The notes: generated from the letters alone by a model not told the origin. A stretch of DNA of 44,144 nt from NORP181 sp047623555 (GCA_047623555.1 JBLHMP010000030.1:1-44144), one strand, 5' to 3'; positions 32,400-42,146 are shown, counted from the first letter of the stretch. Numbers and translations are program-made.

Positions 32400-32749
32400 C
32401 CCGCGACGAATTTAATGTTTTTTGTGGTAGCATGATCGCCACAACCCATGTGGTGCAATGGGGCAATGCCGATGTGTGGAAGGTTGGTGGCAAGGTTTTT
32501 GCCATCAGCGGCTGGAACAAGGGCGCCGATGCGTTCACCTTTAAAGTCTCTGAAATCGCGTTTGAGGTGTTGCAGGATAGCCCGGGAGTACGACCTGCGC
32601 CGTATATGGCGTCGCGTGGGTTGAAATGGTTGCAGCATTACGAAGCGCCGGGGTTGTCAGATGTTGAATTGCGGCGCCATATCGCGCTGTCCTATGACAT
32701 GATCGCTGCGGCTTTGGCCAAGAAAAAGCGGGCCGAGCTCGGGGTGTAA
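32396..32749 (+). CDS. MmcQ/YjbR family protein
   Basis: A 117-aa protein of the MmcQ/YjbR (CyaY-like fold) family, seen in VVQWGNADVWKVGGKVFAI, FKVSEIAFEVLQDSPGVRPAPY and the C-terminal HIALSYDMIAAAL helix. It starts with GTG overlapping the peptidase stop (GTGA), so translation is probably coupled. The fold is associated with DNA binding in the annotation, but no target or function is known to me. Confidence 0.88.
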   Translation: MTRDEFNVFCGSMIATTHVVQWGNADVWKVGGKVFAISGWNKGADAFTFKVSEIAFEVLQDSPGVRPAPYMASRGLKWLQHYEAPGLSDVELRRHIALSYDMIAAALAKKKRAELGV

Positions 32750-32803
32750 TTTGATGTCCATTTTGTGTTTTATTATGCCTCGGAATTATGCCTAACTGCA
32801 CCT

Positions 32804-34135
32804 ATGCCCGGACCTCCTTTAAACCCGTTTGCCTCTGATTCTGATCTGCCCGAGCGGGTGGATGTTGTGGTGATTGGTGGTGGAATAATCGGTGCCGCAA
32901 CCGCCTTGGAGCTGGTTGAGAGCGGATTGTCTGTTTTGCTCTGCGAAAAGGGCGAAATCGGCGGCGAACAGTCTTCGCGTAATTGGGGCTGGGTGCGATT
33001 ATCGTTCCGGGATTCGCGTGAAATTCCGCTGATGATCGAGGCCGTGCGTCTTTGGGAGGGGCTGGATAGCCGCACCGGGCGCAGCACGGGCTATACCAAA
33101 ACCGGAATTCTGTTTACCCCGCCGGGCGATAAAGACTGGGCCAGATATGAGCGGTGGTCCGAGAACCTAACGCAACATCAGATCGAATGCCGGATGGTGT
33201 CGGGCCGCGAATTTGATGCGCTGATGCCCAAACACCGGATGACTGTCAAAGGTGCGCTTTATACGCCGATGGATGGTCGGGCCGAACCGCAATGGGCGAC
33301 CCCCGCCATTGCCGAGGCGGCGCGGGACAAGGGCGCGCATGTTGTGACCGGCTGTGCCGTGCGCAGCGTTGATATTGAGGCGGGCAAAATTACCGGCGTG
33401 ATGACCGAACGCGGGCGGGTGGCCTGTGATCGTGTGGTTCTGGCCGGTGGCGCCTGGTCGCGGTTGTTTGCGGGAAATGCCGGGATTGCGTTGCCACAGT
33501 TGAAAGTGTTGAACACTGTGTTGCGCACCGCGCCAATTGCGGGTGGCCCCGAGACGGCCATCTGGACCGACAGTTTTGGTTTGCGTAAACGGGCGGATGG
33601 CGGCTATAACGTGGCCTCTGGAACCGAAAATACCGTGGATATTGTGCCAGACAGTTTTCGACTGAGCCGGGCATTTCTGCCTGCTTTGGCCTCTGAATGG
33701 TGGTCTTTACGGTTCCGGTTGTCCGGTCGCTGGTCTGAAGAGGCAGCACAGGCGCGGTCGTGGCAGCCTGATGATGTGACCCCGTTTGAAACATGTCGGG
33801 TGCTTGATCCGGTCCCATCTGCGCGGTCGGTGAACAAAAGCTGGGCAGGTGTGACCAAAGCGTTTCCGTTTTTCCATCAGGCCAAAGTGGTGCAAAGCTG
33901 GGGCGGCATGATCGACGTCACGCCGGATGCGATTCCGGTGATTTCCAAGGTTGATGATGTGCCCGGTCTGCACATTGCCACCGGGTTTTCCGGGCATGGC
34001 TTTGGCATTGGCCCCGGTGCAGGGCGTCTTATGGCCGATCTGGTGATCGGGCGCGCGCCGGTGGTTGATCCCACCCCGTTCCGGTTGTCGCGATTCAGCG
34101 ACGGCAGCCGGATCAGGGTGGAAAGCGGCCACTAG
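32804..34135 (+). CDS. FAD-dependent oxidoreductase of the DAO family (amino acid/glycine/sarcosine oxidase type)
   Basis: The protein is about 443 aa from ATG 32804, with the Rossmann motif DVVVIGGGIIGAATALELVE at the N-terminus, then GEIGGEQSSRNWGWVRLSFR, WATPAIAEAARDKGAHVVTG and the C-terminal GFSGHGFGIGPGAGRLMADL. These are the features of D-amino acid dehydrogenase/sarcosine oxidase relatives. An earlier GTG at 32765 is possible, and no clear ribosome site decides between them. Substrate unknown; expected cytosolic and flavin-bound. Confidence 0.88.
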   Translation: MPGPPLNPFASDSDLPERVDVVVIGGGIIGAATALELVESGLSVLLCEKGEIGGEQSSRNWGWVRLSFRDSREIPLMIEAVRLWEGLDSRTGRSTGYTKTGILFTPPGDKDWARYERWSENLTQHQIECRMVSGREFDALMPKHRMTVKGALYTPMDGRAEPQWATPAIAEAARDKGAHVVTGCAVRSVDIEAGKITGVMTERGRVACDRVVLAGGAWSRLFAGNAGIALPQLKVLNTVLRTAPIAGGPETAIWTDSFGLRKRADGGYNVASGTENTVDIVPDSFRLSRAFLPALASEWWSLRFRLSGRWSEEAAQARSWQPDDVTPFETCRVLDPVPSARSVNKSWAGVTKAFPFFHQAKVVQSWGGMIDVTPDAIPVISKVDDVPGLHIATGFSGHGFGIGPGAGRLMADLVIGRAPVVDPTPFRLSRFSDGSRIRVESGH

Positions 34136-35046
34136 AGCATCAACTGATAGCTTTGTGGCACAAAATGAAACCCGTCTGCGTGCGTGTCGACATAGCCGAT
34201 GCCGGGCCACGGCATGTGGTATCCGACCATCGGAATTTTGTCGGCGGCCAGCATGCCCATGATCTTGCGACGGGTCGCGGCGGCGGCGGCTTTGTCTTTG
34301 TCAAACCGCACCTCCCAATCGGGATAGGCCAGCGACCAGACATAGTGGTTGGCCGTGTCCGCCGCCAACAGCAACTGTTTGCCGCCACTTTCCAGCATAT
34401 AGGCCATGTGCCCGGGCGTGTGGCCATAGGCCTCGACCGATGTGATGCCGCTGGAAACGTCGGTGCCGGGATCGATGAATGTGGTGCGCTCTGCCAAGGG
34501 AACCATGTTTGCCTCAAACAGGTCGTTTCCGGACATTTCCCAGGCGTCATACTCGACCGATCCAGTGATATAGCGTGCGTTGGGGAAGGTGGGCGAGTTA
34601 CCCGTCATCAGCCCGCCAATGTGATCGCCGTGCATGTGGGTGATGACGACAGCGTCGATATCGTCGGCTGCATACCCTGCCGAGGCCAGTGCTGTGGTGG
34701 TGGCAGGCCCGGACAGGCCGCTGTCAAACAGGATCAGCTCGGCGCCGGTGTTGACGACCGTGGGGGTGAAAAAGAACTGCGCCACGTCGATTGGGATATG
34801 CGCGTTGGCGGAAACCTTTGTGAATTCGTCGGCTGACACATTCATGCCAAATATCTTTTGTGGATCGGGCACCGGGCGGGTGCCTGCCAGAATGGTGGTG
34901 ACCTCAAAATCGCCAAGCTTAACACGTCTGAACGGGGCGCTGCCGATGCCCATCATTGGGGCGGCTGCCTGCGTTACGCTTGCGCCTGCGAGGGCCAGTG
35001 GCAATGTGGCGGCTCCGGTCAGGGCGGCGCGGCGGGTTAGGGGCAT
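34132..35046 (-). CDS. exported MBL-fold metallo-hydrolase with twin-arginine signal
   Basis: A 304-aa protein. The N-terminus MPLTRRAALTGAATLPLALA looks like a Tat signal, with cleavage near QAA-AP. The metallo-beta-lactamase core has LILFDSGLSGP, the metal motif THMHGDHIGG (His137, His139, Asp141, His142), then EAYGHTPGHMAYML and LLLAADTANHYV. A binuclear zinc or iron hydrolase in the periplasm is expected; related enzymes include lactonases, but the substrate is not determined. It converges on the FAD oxidoreductase with a 4-bp overlap. Confidence 0.9.
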   Translation of the reverse strand: MPLTRRAALTGAATLPLALAGASVTQAAAPMMGIGSAPFRRVKLGDFEVTTILAGTRPVPDPQKIFGMNVSADEFTKVSANAHIPIDVAQFFFTPTVVNTGAELILFDSGLSGPATTTALASAGYAADDIDAVVITHMHGDHIGGLMTGNSPTFPNARYITGSVEYDAWEMSGNDLFEANMVPLAERTTFIDPGTDVSSGITSVEAYGHTPGHMAYMLESGGKQLLLAADTANHYVWSLAYPDWEVRFDKDKAAAAATRRKIMGMLAADKIPMVGYHMPWPGIGYVDTHADGFHFVPQSYQLML

Positions 35047-35257
35047 GGATTTTGAAATGTGGAAACATCCTTCCTTGTGATAGATGGGATCGGCAGAAAA
35101 GTATTGGGCTTAACGGCATAATGCAGCATTTTTGACCGCAGAGTAATAAATTGCTGGTGATGAGAGGTTTAACGCCAGCCCGCCGCGCCAAGGTTTGTTG
35201 GTTTGCTGGACAATCCCGTGGCCCTGTGACACCACAAACGCCGAACAGGAGAGCCCT

Positions 35258-36583
35258 ATGACCACCACCCGTTTTGCCCCGTCGCCCACCGGCTATATCC
35301 ACATTGGCAATCTGCGCACGGCGCTGATGAATTACATGATTGCCCGCAAATCTGGCGGTACGTTTATCCTGCGGATCGACGATACCGACCCGGTGCGATC
35401 AGAAGAGAAATATGTTGATGCCATCAAGCAAGATCTTGAATGGCTGGGCCTGCATTGGGACCGGGTCGAGCGCCAGTCGCTGCGGCTTGATCGCTATGCC
35501 GAAGCGGCAGAGAAGCTGCGCAAGTTGGATCGGTTTTACGAGGCATTTGAGACGCCAGTTGAGCTCGATTTGAAGCGTAAGAAACAGCTGAATATGGGTA
35601 AACCGCCGGTTTATGACCGGGCGGCTCTGGCACTGAGGGATGAGGCCACCGAAAAGCTGCGGGCAGAGCGCGGGCAGGGCGTGTGGCGGTTCCTGCTCGA
35701 TCATCAACGGATTGAATGGAACGACGGCGTTCTGGGCGATATTTCCATTGATGCGGCCAGCGTGTCGGACCCGGTTTTGATCCGCGGTGATGGGCAGGTT
35801 TTGTATACGTTGGCATCGGTTGTTGATGATACCGAAATGGGTGTGACCAACGTTGTGCGCGGATCAGATCATGTCACCAACACCGCGACGCAAATTCAGA
35901 TCATCAAGGCGCTGGGCGGCACGGTTCCGGCGTTTGCGCATCACTCATTGCTGACCGGTCCACAGGGCGAAGCGTTGTCCAAGCGGTTGGGAACATTGGC
36001 GTTGCGCGATCTGCGCGAGGCCGGGGTGCAGCCGATGGCGTTGCTTAGCATGATGGCGCGACTGGGGTCGTCAGATCCGATTGAAGTGCGCTCGGACATG
36101 GCCGAACTGATTGATGGCTTTGATATTGAACGGTTTGGGGCTGCTCCGACCAAGTTTGATGTGCAGGACGTGTATCCGCTCACCGCACGCTATTTGCAGG
36201 GACTGGATTTTGCGGTTGTGCGCGATGAAATTTTGGCGCTGGGCGTGCCGGAGGCGTTGGCTGATCCGTTTTGGAGCCTCATGCGTCAGAACATCACCAC
36301 GATGAAGGACCTGCCGGATTGGTGGGCGTTGTGTCGCGATGGTGCCGAGCCGATGATTGCGGATGAGGACAAGGAATTCATCGCGCAGGCGATGGATATG
36401 TTGCCGGATGCGCCGTTTGGCCCGTCAACCTGGGGCGACTGGACCGCCGCGGTAAAAGAGGCAACCGGGCGCAAAGGCCGCGGGTTGTTCATGCCGTTGC
36501 GACTGGCGTTGACCGGGCAGAAACACGGGCCGGATATGGCCGGGTTTATGCCGTTGATGCAGGTGGTAGGGGCGCGTTCATAA
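35258..36583 (+). CDS. gltX: glutamate--tRNA ligase
   Basis: A 441-aa class I synthetase that starts after AGGAGA at ATG 35258. The HIGH-like motif is in TTRFAPSPTGYIHIGNLRTA and the KMSKS-like motif is GEALSKRLGTLALRDL. NTATQIQIIKALGGTVPAFAHH is also typical. Alphaproteobacteria often carry two GltX paralogues, one possibly acting on tRNA-Gln in the indirect pathway; which one this is cannot be decided from the window. Confidence 0.95.
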   Translation: MTTTRFAPSPTGYIHIGNLRTALMNYMIARKSGGTFILRIDDTDPVRSEEKYVDAIKQDLEWLGLHWDRVERQSLRLDRYAEAAEKLRKLDRFYEAFETPVELDLKRKKQLNMGKPPVYDRAALALRDEATEKLRAERGQGVWRFLLDHQRIEWNDGVLGDISIDAASVSDPVLIRGDGQVLYTLASVVDDTEMGVTNVVRGSDHVTNTATQIQIIKALGGTVPAFAHHSLLTGPQGEALSKRLGTLALRDLREAGVQPMALLSMMARLGSSDPIEVRSDMAELIDGFDIERFGAAPTKFDVQDVYPLTARYLQGLDFAVVRDEILALGVPEALADPFWSLMRQNITTMKDLPDWWALCRDGAEPMIADEDKEFIAQAMDMLPDAPFGPSTWGDWTAAVKEATGRKGRGLFMPLRLALTGQKHGPDMAGFMPLMQVVGARS

Positions 36584-36648
36584 CGGCCAGAGATTGCGCG
36601 TGTTTGAGGGCCTGAATGGATATTTAGGGAAAGCAGAAAGCGCTGGGA

Positions 36649-37218
36649 TTAGTCCTGCAGCAGGATGCGATGCGCGTATTGAGCCAGGTGTTGGTCGACA
36701 AAATCGGTTTCGGCTGCGGATAGAGATTGGTGGCGCACATAACGCGGCGCTGTGCGATCGTTGAGGACCGGGATGTCCCAGCCATCGGTGGTCTCAAAGA
36801 ACTGCCGGGCGCCTTGTTCGCCGAATTCCTGCAAATAGCCCTGAACAACCACATCCAGATAACTAAGCAGGATCGGGTATTTGGTTGAGGGTTGGTTGTG
36901 GCGTTCGGCTGGAATCGCGTAAACTGCGATGTCTATGTTGTGGGTTAACGGATGTTTAACCGCCGAGGTCACAGGAACGCGCGCGTAAGCCCATTCGCGT
37001 TCATCCAGGGCAATCCAGTCATCATTCGGGACATGGGCAATCAGGCCCTGAATGGTTGTGTCCGGGTCAGGGATGGCCGTGAGAAAGGCTGCATCGTGCG
37101 GGTCGGTGTGGCGCCACCCGCGTCGCCAGCCGGTGATGCGGGCGCGACTGACCTGCGGGTACGTATGGGTGGCGCGATTTACCAGACTGCCATAACCAAA
37201 GAAAAACGGGTCTGCCAT
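36649..37218 (-). CDS. gamma-glutamylcyclotransferase-like protein
   Basis: The 189-aa protein begins with FFFGYGSLVNR, the signature glycine-rich loop of the gamma-glutamylcyclotransferase/AIG2 fold, and contains LDEREWAYARVPV, where Glu is the usual general base region, plus YLDVVVQGYLQEFGEQGARQF further on. The ATG at 37218 follows AAGGACATCGCCC. It would release 5-oxoproline from a gamma-glutamyl compound, possibly glutathione, but specificity is not shown. It is divergent from the Rrf2 regulator. Confidence 0.85.
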   Translation of the reverse strand: MADPFFFGYGSLVNRATHTYPQVSRARITGWRRGWRHTDPHDAAFLTAIPDPDTTIQGLIAHVPNDDWIALDEREWAYARVPVTSAVKHPLTHNIDIAVYAIPAERHNQPSTKYPILLSYLDVVVQGYLQEFGEQGARQFFETTDGWDIPVLNDRTAPRYVRHQSLSAAETDFVDQHLAQYAHRILLQD

Positions 37219-37322
37219 TGGGCGATGTCCTTGCCTGCAAAAGGTATGATTGATGTATGTCAAATCGCTTTTATCGGCAATGTGCAACACTAAGCCAACG
37301 TGATTAGGCCAAAGGACGGATT

Positions 37323-37712
37323 ATGCGGATTACCAAAAGAACCAATATCGCCATTCGCTTGCTGATGTATTGTGCCACAAACACTGGCCGCTTGGTCACC
37401 AAAGCCGAGATTGCCCGCTGTTGCAATGTGTCCGAAAACCATCTGGCACAGGTGACCAATCAGCTAAGTCAGCTGAAATATCTGCACACGCAGCGCGGTC
37501 GTAATGGTGGCATGGAGCTGGGTATGCCAGCGGATCAGATCCGCATTGGCGAAGTATTCCGCCAAATCGAAGGCACTGTTCCTGACAGCGAATGTTTTGC
37601 GGATCGTGACGGCAGTTGCCCGCTGATCAGTGCCTGTCGTTTGCGGTTGGCCTTGGCGGATGCTGCGCAGGCGTTTTATGCGCATCTGGATGACATCACA
37701 GTGGATCGCTAA
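37323..37712 (+). CDS. Rrf2 family transcriptional regulator, NsrR-like
   Basis: A 129-aa winged-helix protein starting MRITKRTNIAIRLLMYCAT, with the recognition region EIARCCNVSENHLAQVTNQL and wing TQRGRNGGMELG. Three cysteines at 91, 99 and 105 (C-x7-C-x5-C) sit where NsrR ligates its Fe-S cluster, making it a nitric-oxide or redox sensor candidate. RBS AAAGGA lies seven bases before ATG. The divergent gamma-glutamylcyclotransferase-like gene, about 100 bp away, is a possible target. Confidence 0.9.
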   Translation: MRITKRTNIAIRLLMYCATNTGRLVTKAEIARCCNVSENHLAQVTNQLSQLKYLHTQRGRNGGMELGMPADQIRIGEVFRQIEGTVPDSECFADRDGSCPLISACRLRLALADAAQAFYAHLDDITVDR

Positions 37713-37770
37713 TCTGTGACAACTTTGAGCTCAAGGCGATCCTAAGCCCGATTGGCTGTGCTGCCTAGCG

Positions 37771-40299
37771 TTACTCCCGCGCGCGCAGCACGCGGGCCGG
37801 GCGTGCGGCCAGCGGTCGCCACGCGAACAATAGCCCGGCCAGCAAGGTCGCCAGAACACCACCGATGACGATGCCGAGGGCCGAGGGCCAGATGACGCTG
37901 TAGCTGGTTTCAAGCACAAAGGTGCTGACCGCCCAACCGCCGATGATGCCCCCCAAAAGGGCAACTGACCCGGCAGCAGCCCCCAACAGAACAGAGCGCA
38001 ACGCAAAGCTGTAAAGGATGCGGCGGCGGCTTGCGCCTAGTATTTTCAACACTGCAGCCTCGTAAGTTCGGGCGTTTTCCCCGGTGGCGGCGGCGCCTAT
38101 CAGCACCAGAAAACCGGTCAACAACGTCGCCGCAGCGCCATAGGACGTGGCGGCGGCGAGGCTGGCCAGAATACCCGAAACCCGTTCAATTGCGTCGCGC
38201 ACCCGGATGGCGGTGATGTTGGGATAGGCGGTGGCCAGATCGCGCAGAATGGCGGCTTCGGCCTGTTCTTCGGCATAGACGGTTGAAATGAAACTGTGCG
38301 GGGCATCAGCAACAGCCGCCGGATTTAGTGTCAGCACAAAGCCGATTCCGGCGGTTGAGAAATCAACTTCGCGGAAACTGGCGATGGTGGCGGTGATGTC
38401 CCGGCCCAGAATGTTGATGGTCAGAACGTCACCCAACGACAGGCCCATTTCTTCGGCCTCTTCAGCGGCGAAACTGATCAGCGGCGGGCCGGTATAGTCA
38501 GGCGCCCACCATTCGCCAGCGGTCAGATGGGTGTTCTTGGCCATATCGCGCGCATAGGTAATGCCGCGATCACCGCGCACGACCCAATGCTCGCCAACAA
38601 CTTCAATGGCGTTTTTCCCGTTGATCTGGGTGATGACGCCGCGCAGCATTGGCGCGCTTTCGACTTTGCTGACGGCAGGATCGTTGTTCAGGCGCTCGGC
38701 AAAGCCTTCCATCTGGTCTTTTTGGATATCGACAAAGAAATACGACGGCGCGATGTCTGGCAGGTTGCCGGATATCGCCTGACGCAGATTGCCATCGATT
38801 TGCCCGACAGCGGCCAGCACCGACAGGCCCAACCCCAGGGAAAGGACCACCGATGTTGCGCCTTCGCGGGGGCCGCTGATGGCGGCGAGCGCCCAACGCA
38901 GGGCCGGGCGACCGCGCGAAAGTTTTGCGCCGCGTTTGGCCAGTGCCTGGATCAACACGGCAGCGACGGACAGCAGAACCAAAGCCCCGGCAAGGCCGCC
39001 GGTGGTCCAAAGTGTCAGGCGCGGTGAGCCACTGAACCATGAGGCCAGCCCGATGAGTGCGGCCAGCCCAAGGGTGATCACCAGCAGATAGCGCATTGGT
39101 GGTATGGTGCGGGACGACGATAGCGCGTCACGAAACAGGGTGGCGGCGCGGACGTCTTCGGTGCGGGCCAGTGGCCAGAGGGTAAAAATGAGCGCGGTAA
39201 GCAGGCCATAAATTGCGGCCTCGGCCAACGGTTCGGGATAGATGGTAAAGGCGGCGGGGATCGGCAGGTTTGCCTCAATCAGCGGCGCCAGCAATAGTGG
39301 GGCAACGCCGCCAAGGATCAGGCCAATGATGATGCCGACAATCGACAGAATGCCGATCTGGATGAAATAGGTTTGGAAAATTGTTGAACGGTCGGCGCCC
39401 AGGGTGCGCAGGGTGGCGATAACGCTGGTTTTTTCCGCCAGATAGGCGCGCACAGCGGCCGAAACACCGACACCACCAACGGCAAGGCCGGACAGGCCAA
39501 CCAGCACCAGAAACGCGCCCAATCGGTCGACAAACCGCGCCACGCCCGGTGCGCCATTGCGGGAATCGGTCCAGCGCAGGCCGGATTGTTCGAACTGTTT
39601 CAACGCTGCGTCGGCGAGTTTTGGCAGATCAGTATCGGGCGGCAGATCAAGCCGGTATTTGGTGGAAAACATCGTTCCAGAGGTCAGCAGGCCCGAATCT
39701 GACAGATCAGCGCTGCGCACAATTGTGCGTGGTCCAAAGTTAAAGCCACCGGCGGCGTTGTCCGGTTCTTTCAGCAGCACCGCCATCAGGGCGAAATCCT
39801 GGGTGCCAAGGCGGAAGCTATCACCGGTTTGCAGGCCCAGGCGGTCAACCAGAACACGTTCCATCACTGCGCCGGGCAGACCATTTTCACCGGCAAGCGC
39901 CGTGGGCAGCGAAATGTCAGGCTCAAGCAGCGCCGTGCCGATCAGTGGATAACTGGCATCCACCGCTTTGATTTGGGTCAACCCGTGTTCGGCTGTGCCG
40001 TCATGGTCAACCATCGCCATAGACCGGAAATCAACGATTTCAGAGACGCGCAGGGCATTGCCGCGCATCCAGTCACGTTCATCGTCATTGGCAAAGCGAA
40101 AGGTGAACCGCATCTCGGCGTCACCTCCGAGCAGGGCAGCACCTTCGCGAGCGAGACCGGCCTCGATCGCGGCGCGCACAGTGCCGACGGCAGCAATGGC
40201 GGCAACGCCAAGGGCGAGACAGGCCAGAAAGATGCGAAAGCCGTGCAGGCCGCCGCGCAATTCACGTTTGGCAAAGCGCCATGCGATACGGGTGCTCAT
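37771..40299 (-). CDS. ybbP: ABC transporter permease of the FtsX/MacB superfamily (YbbP-like)
   Basis: An 842-aa membrane protein with N-terminal FAKRELRGGLHGFRIFLACLALGVAAIAAVG, two FtsX domains (around residues 250-360 and 710-830), a large periplasmic region between, and the terminal LAGLLFAWRPLAARPARVLR. With the adjacent ATPase it forms a YbbA-YbbP-type exporter or mechanotransmission complex. The start overlaps the ATPase gene by 4 bp. Next to a divergent tesA-like gene, as in E. coli. Confidence 0.9.
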   Translation of the reverse strand: MSTRIAWRFAKRELRGGLHGFRIFLACLALGVAAIAAVGTVRAAIEAGLAREGAALLGGDAEMRFTFRFANDDERDWMRGNALRVSEIVDFRSMAMVDHDGTAEHGLTQIKAVDASYPLIGTALLEPDISLPTALAGENGLPGAVMERVLVDRLGLQTGDSFRLGTQDFALMAVLLKEPDNAAGGFNFGPRTIVRSADLSDSGLLTSGTMFSTKYRLDLPPDTDLPKLADAALKQFEQSGLRWTDSRNGAPGVARFVDRLGAFLVLVGLSGLAVGGVGVSAAVRAYLAEKTSVIATLRTLGADRSTIFQTYFIQIGILSIVGIIIGLILGGVAPLLLAPLIEANLPIPAAFTIYPEPLAEAAIYGLLTALIFTLWPLARTEDVRAATLFRDALSSSRTIPPMRYLLVITLGLAALIGLASWFSGSPRLTLWTTGGLAGALVLLSVAAVLIQALAKRGAKLSRGRPALRWALAAISGPREGATSVVLSLGLGLSVLAAVGQIDGNLRQAISGNLPDIAPSYFFVDIQKDQMEGFAERLNNDPAVSKVESAPMLRGVITQINGKNAIEVVGEHWVVRGDRGITYARDMAKNTHLTAGEWWAPDYTGPPLISFAAEEAEEMGLSLGDVLTINILGRDITATIASFREVDFSTAGIGFVLTLNPAAVADAPHSFISTVYAEEQAEAAILRDLATAYPNITAIRVRDAIERVSGILASLAAATSYGAAATLLTGFLVLIGAAATGENARTYEAAVLKILGASRRRILYSFALRSVLLGAAAGSVALLGGIIGGWAVSTFVLETSYSVIWPSALGIVIGGVLATLLAGLLFAWRPLAARPARVLRARE

Positions 40300-40991
40300 T
40301 CAGCGGCCTTTTGCAGGCTATCGGTATCAATGTGGCCATCGCGCAGGCGGATGATTCGGTCACAGCGCGCCGCGAGTTCATTGGCGTGGGTGACCAGCAC
40401 CAAAGTGGCGCCATTCTTGTCACGCAAGCCAAACAGCAGGTCCATAATCACGGCGCCATTGGCCTCGTCGAGATTGCCGGTAGGTTCATCTGCCAGCAAA
40501 ATGTCAGGCCGTGGGGCCGAGGCGCGGGCAAGGGCGACGCGTTGCTGCTCACCCCCGGATAGTTGTGCGGGATAGTGTCCGGCGCGGTGGCCGAGCCCAA
40601 CAGTTTCCAGCTCGGCGAGTGCGCGTTCAAAGGCGTCAGGTGCCCCGGCAAGTTCCAGCGGGGTGGCGACGTTTTCCAGCGCGGTCATGGTTGGGATCAG
40701 ATGAAAGGACTGAAAAACCACGCCCATGTGATCGCGGCGAAACCGGGCCAGCCCGTCCTCATCCATGGCGGTCAGGTTCTGTCCCAAGGCGGTGATGGTG
40801 CCGCTGGTGGCCTGCTCCAGCCCTCCCATCAGCATCAACAGCGATGATTTGCCTGAACCCGAAGGACCAATCAGGCCCAACGTCTCGCCTTTGGTCACGT
40901 TCAACGTGATGTCTTTGAGAATATCGACGCGCCCGGCATTGCCATTCAGCGACAAAGAGGCATCTTGGAGGGATAGGATTGGGTCGGTCAT
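40296..40991 (-). CDS. ybbA: ABC transporter ATP-binding protein (YbbA-like)
   Basis: A 231-aa ATPase of the LolD/MacB type. It has Walker A LIGPSGSGKSSLLMLMGGLE, Q-loop VVFQSFHLIPTMTALENV, signature AQLSGGEQQRVALARA, Walker B ILLADEPTGNLDEANG and the H-loop VTHANELA. The start ATG at 40991 directly precedes the divergent tesA region. It supplies ATP hydrolysis for the YbbP permease. Confidence 0.94.
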   Translation of the reverse strand: MTDPILSLQDASLSLNGNAGRVDILKDITLNVTKGETLGLIGPSGSGKSSLLMLMGGLEQATSGTITALGQNLTAMDEDGLARFRRDHMGVVFQSFHLIPTMTALENVATPLELAGAPDAFERALAELETVGLGHRAGHYPAQLSGGEQQRVALARASAPRPDILLADEPTGNLDEANGAVIMDLLFGLRDKNGATLVLVTHANELAARCDRIIRLRDGHIDTDSLQKAAE

Positions 40992-41042
40992 TTGCAGCAG
41001 GCCTTTGATCTGGTTGTATTTGGATATGGAGATGCTGGCGCA

Positions 41043-41684
41043 ATGCACAAGATGTTAATGACTTTAGTTTTGATATGGTGCGGCTTTGGCGCCACGGCCG
41101 ATCCGATCACGATTGCGGCATTGGGTGATAGTCTGACCCAAGGATATGGGTTGCAACGTCAGGATGGGCTTGTGCCACAGCTACAGCGTTGGCTGACCGA
41201 TCAGGGTGCCGACGTGGTGTTGATCAACGCCGGAGTGTCCGGCGATACAACAACCGGCGGTGCTGCGCGGGTCGATTGGACGCTGACGCCGGATGTCGAC
41301 GCGATGATTGTGGCGCTGGGGGGCAATGATTTGTTGCGCGGCATTGATCCGGGGCTGTCGCGGGACAACATTGATCGTATTCTGCGGGCTGGGCAACATG
41401 CGGGCGTGGCGATGTTGCTGGTCGGGATCCCGGCGCCGCCGAATTACGGACCTGAATTCAAAACCGCATTTGATAGTATTTTCCCAGATTTAGCTGCGCA
41501 GCATGATGCGCTGTTGTTTCCAAATTTCATGGCCGGGATTGGCGATGGCACTGATCCGGCCAAGATGTTGAAATATTTGCAAGATGATGGTTTGCACCCG
41601 AACCCCGACGGGGTTGCATTGATCGTTGAGGCGATGGGGCCGTCGGTTTTGGAACTGGTTGCGCGCGCCAAGGCGGGGCAATAG
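41043..41684 (+). CDS. tesA: SGNH-hydrolase arylesterase / lysophospholipase (TesA-like)
   Basis: The protein is about 213 aa with a short signal peptide (MHKMLMTLVLIWCGFGATA) and four SGNH blocks: ALGDSLTQGYG (Ser30), NAGVSGDTTTGG, ALGGNDLLRG and GLHPNPDG (catalytic Asp/His). It is expected in the periplasm. It is divergent from ybbA-ybbP, a conserved arrangement. An ATG at 41052 is an alternative start. Confidence 0.93.
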   Translation: MHKMLMTLVLIWCGFGATADPITIAALGDSLTQGYGLQRQDGLVPQLQRWLTDQGADVVLINAGVSGDTTTGGAARVDWTLTPDVDAMIVALGGNDLLRGIDPGLSRDNIDRILRAGQHAGVAMLLVGIPAPPNYGPEFKTAFDSIFPDLAAQHDALLFPNFMAGIGDGTDPAKMLKYLQDDGLHPNPDGVALIVEAMGPSVLELVARAKAGQ

Positions 41685-41757
41685 GCCGCTGGCCGAGATC
41701 TGGCCAAGGTCTGGTCGGACAGGCCGCAATATTGCATCACGCCAGTTCTGAGCGCAT

Positions 41758-41795
41758 AAAAAAAGGCCGGGCAACTTACTATGCCCGGCCCTTTT
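41758..41795. terminator. bidirectional rho-independent terminator between tesA and cspA
   Basis: A perfect 9-bp GC-rich stem, GGCCGGGCA at 41765-41773 with TGCCCGGCC at 41782-41790, is flanked by A7 before and CTTTT after. It can stop transcription from tesA (plus) and from cspA (minus). Confidence 0.9.
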
Positions 41796-41821
41796 AATGT
41801 CGTAAAATCAATGTTGTCAAT

Positions 41822-42028
41822 TTATGACAGAGTGATATTGATCGCAGATTCGCGGCCATCACGACCGGGCTCAATGTCAAAGTTCACTTTCTGATTGTCG
41901 GCCAGACCGGTCAGGCCTGCTTGCTCAACGGCAGAGATGTGTACAAACACATCTTTGCTGCCGCCATCGGGAGCGATAAAGCCGAAGCCTTTTGTAGTGT
42001 TAAACCATTTGACGGTGCCAGTAGCCAT
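41822..42028 (-). CDS. cspA: cold shock protein (CspA family)
   Basis: A 68-aa OB-fold protein: GTVKWFNTTKGFGFIAPDGG contains RNP1 (KGFGFI), and VFVHISAVE is RNP2. It binds single-stranded nucleic acid as an RNA chaperone. The ATG at 42028 has AGGAGA upstream. The apparent 5' untranslated region is over 100 bases, as in cold-inducible csp genes, and the gene ends before the strong bidirectional terminator. Confidence 0.96.
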   Translation of the reverse strand: MATGTVKWFNTTKGFGFIAPDGGSKDVFVHISAVEQAGLTGLADNQKVNFDIEPGRDGRESAINITLS

Positions 42029-42146
42029 CGTCGTTCTCCTAGATTGTGCTGCCCACGGAATGCGGCAGGTCGGCAAGGTCAGTGCAAGATCGAAGACTGA
42101 GCCGAATAAAGGAGCAGTAGGGTCGATAGCTTAACGTCGCAGGGGC

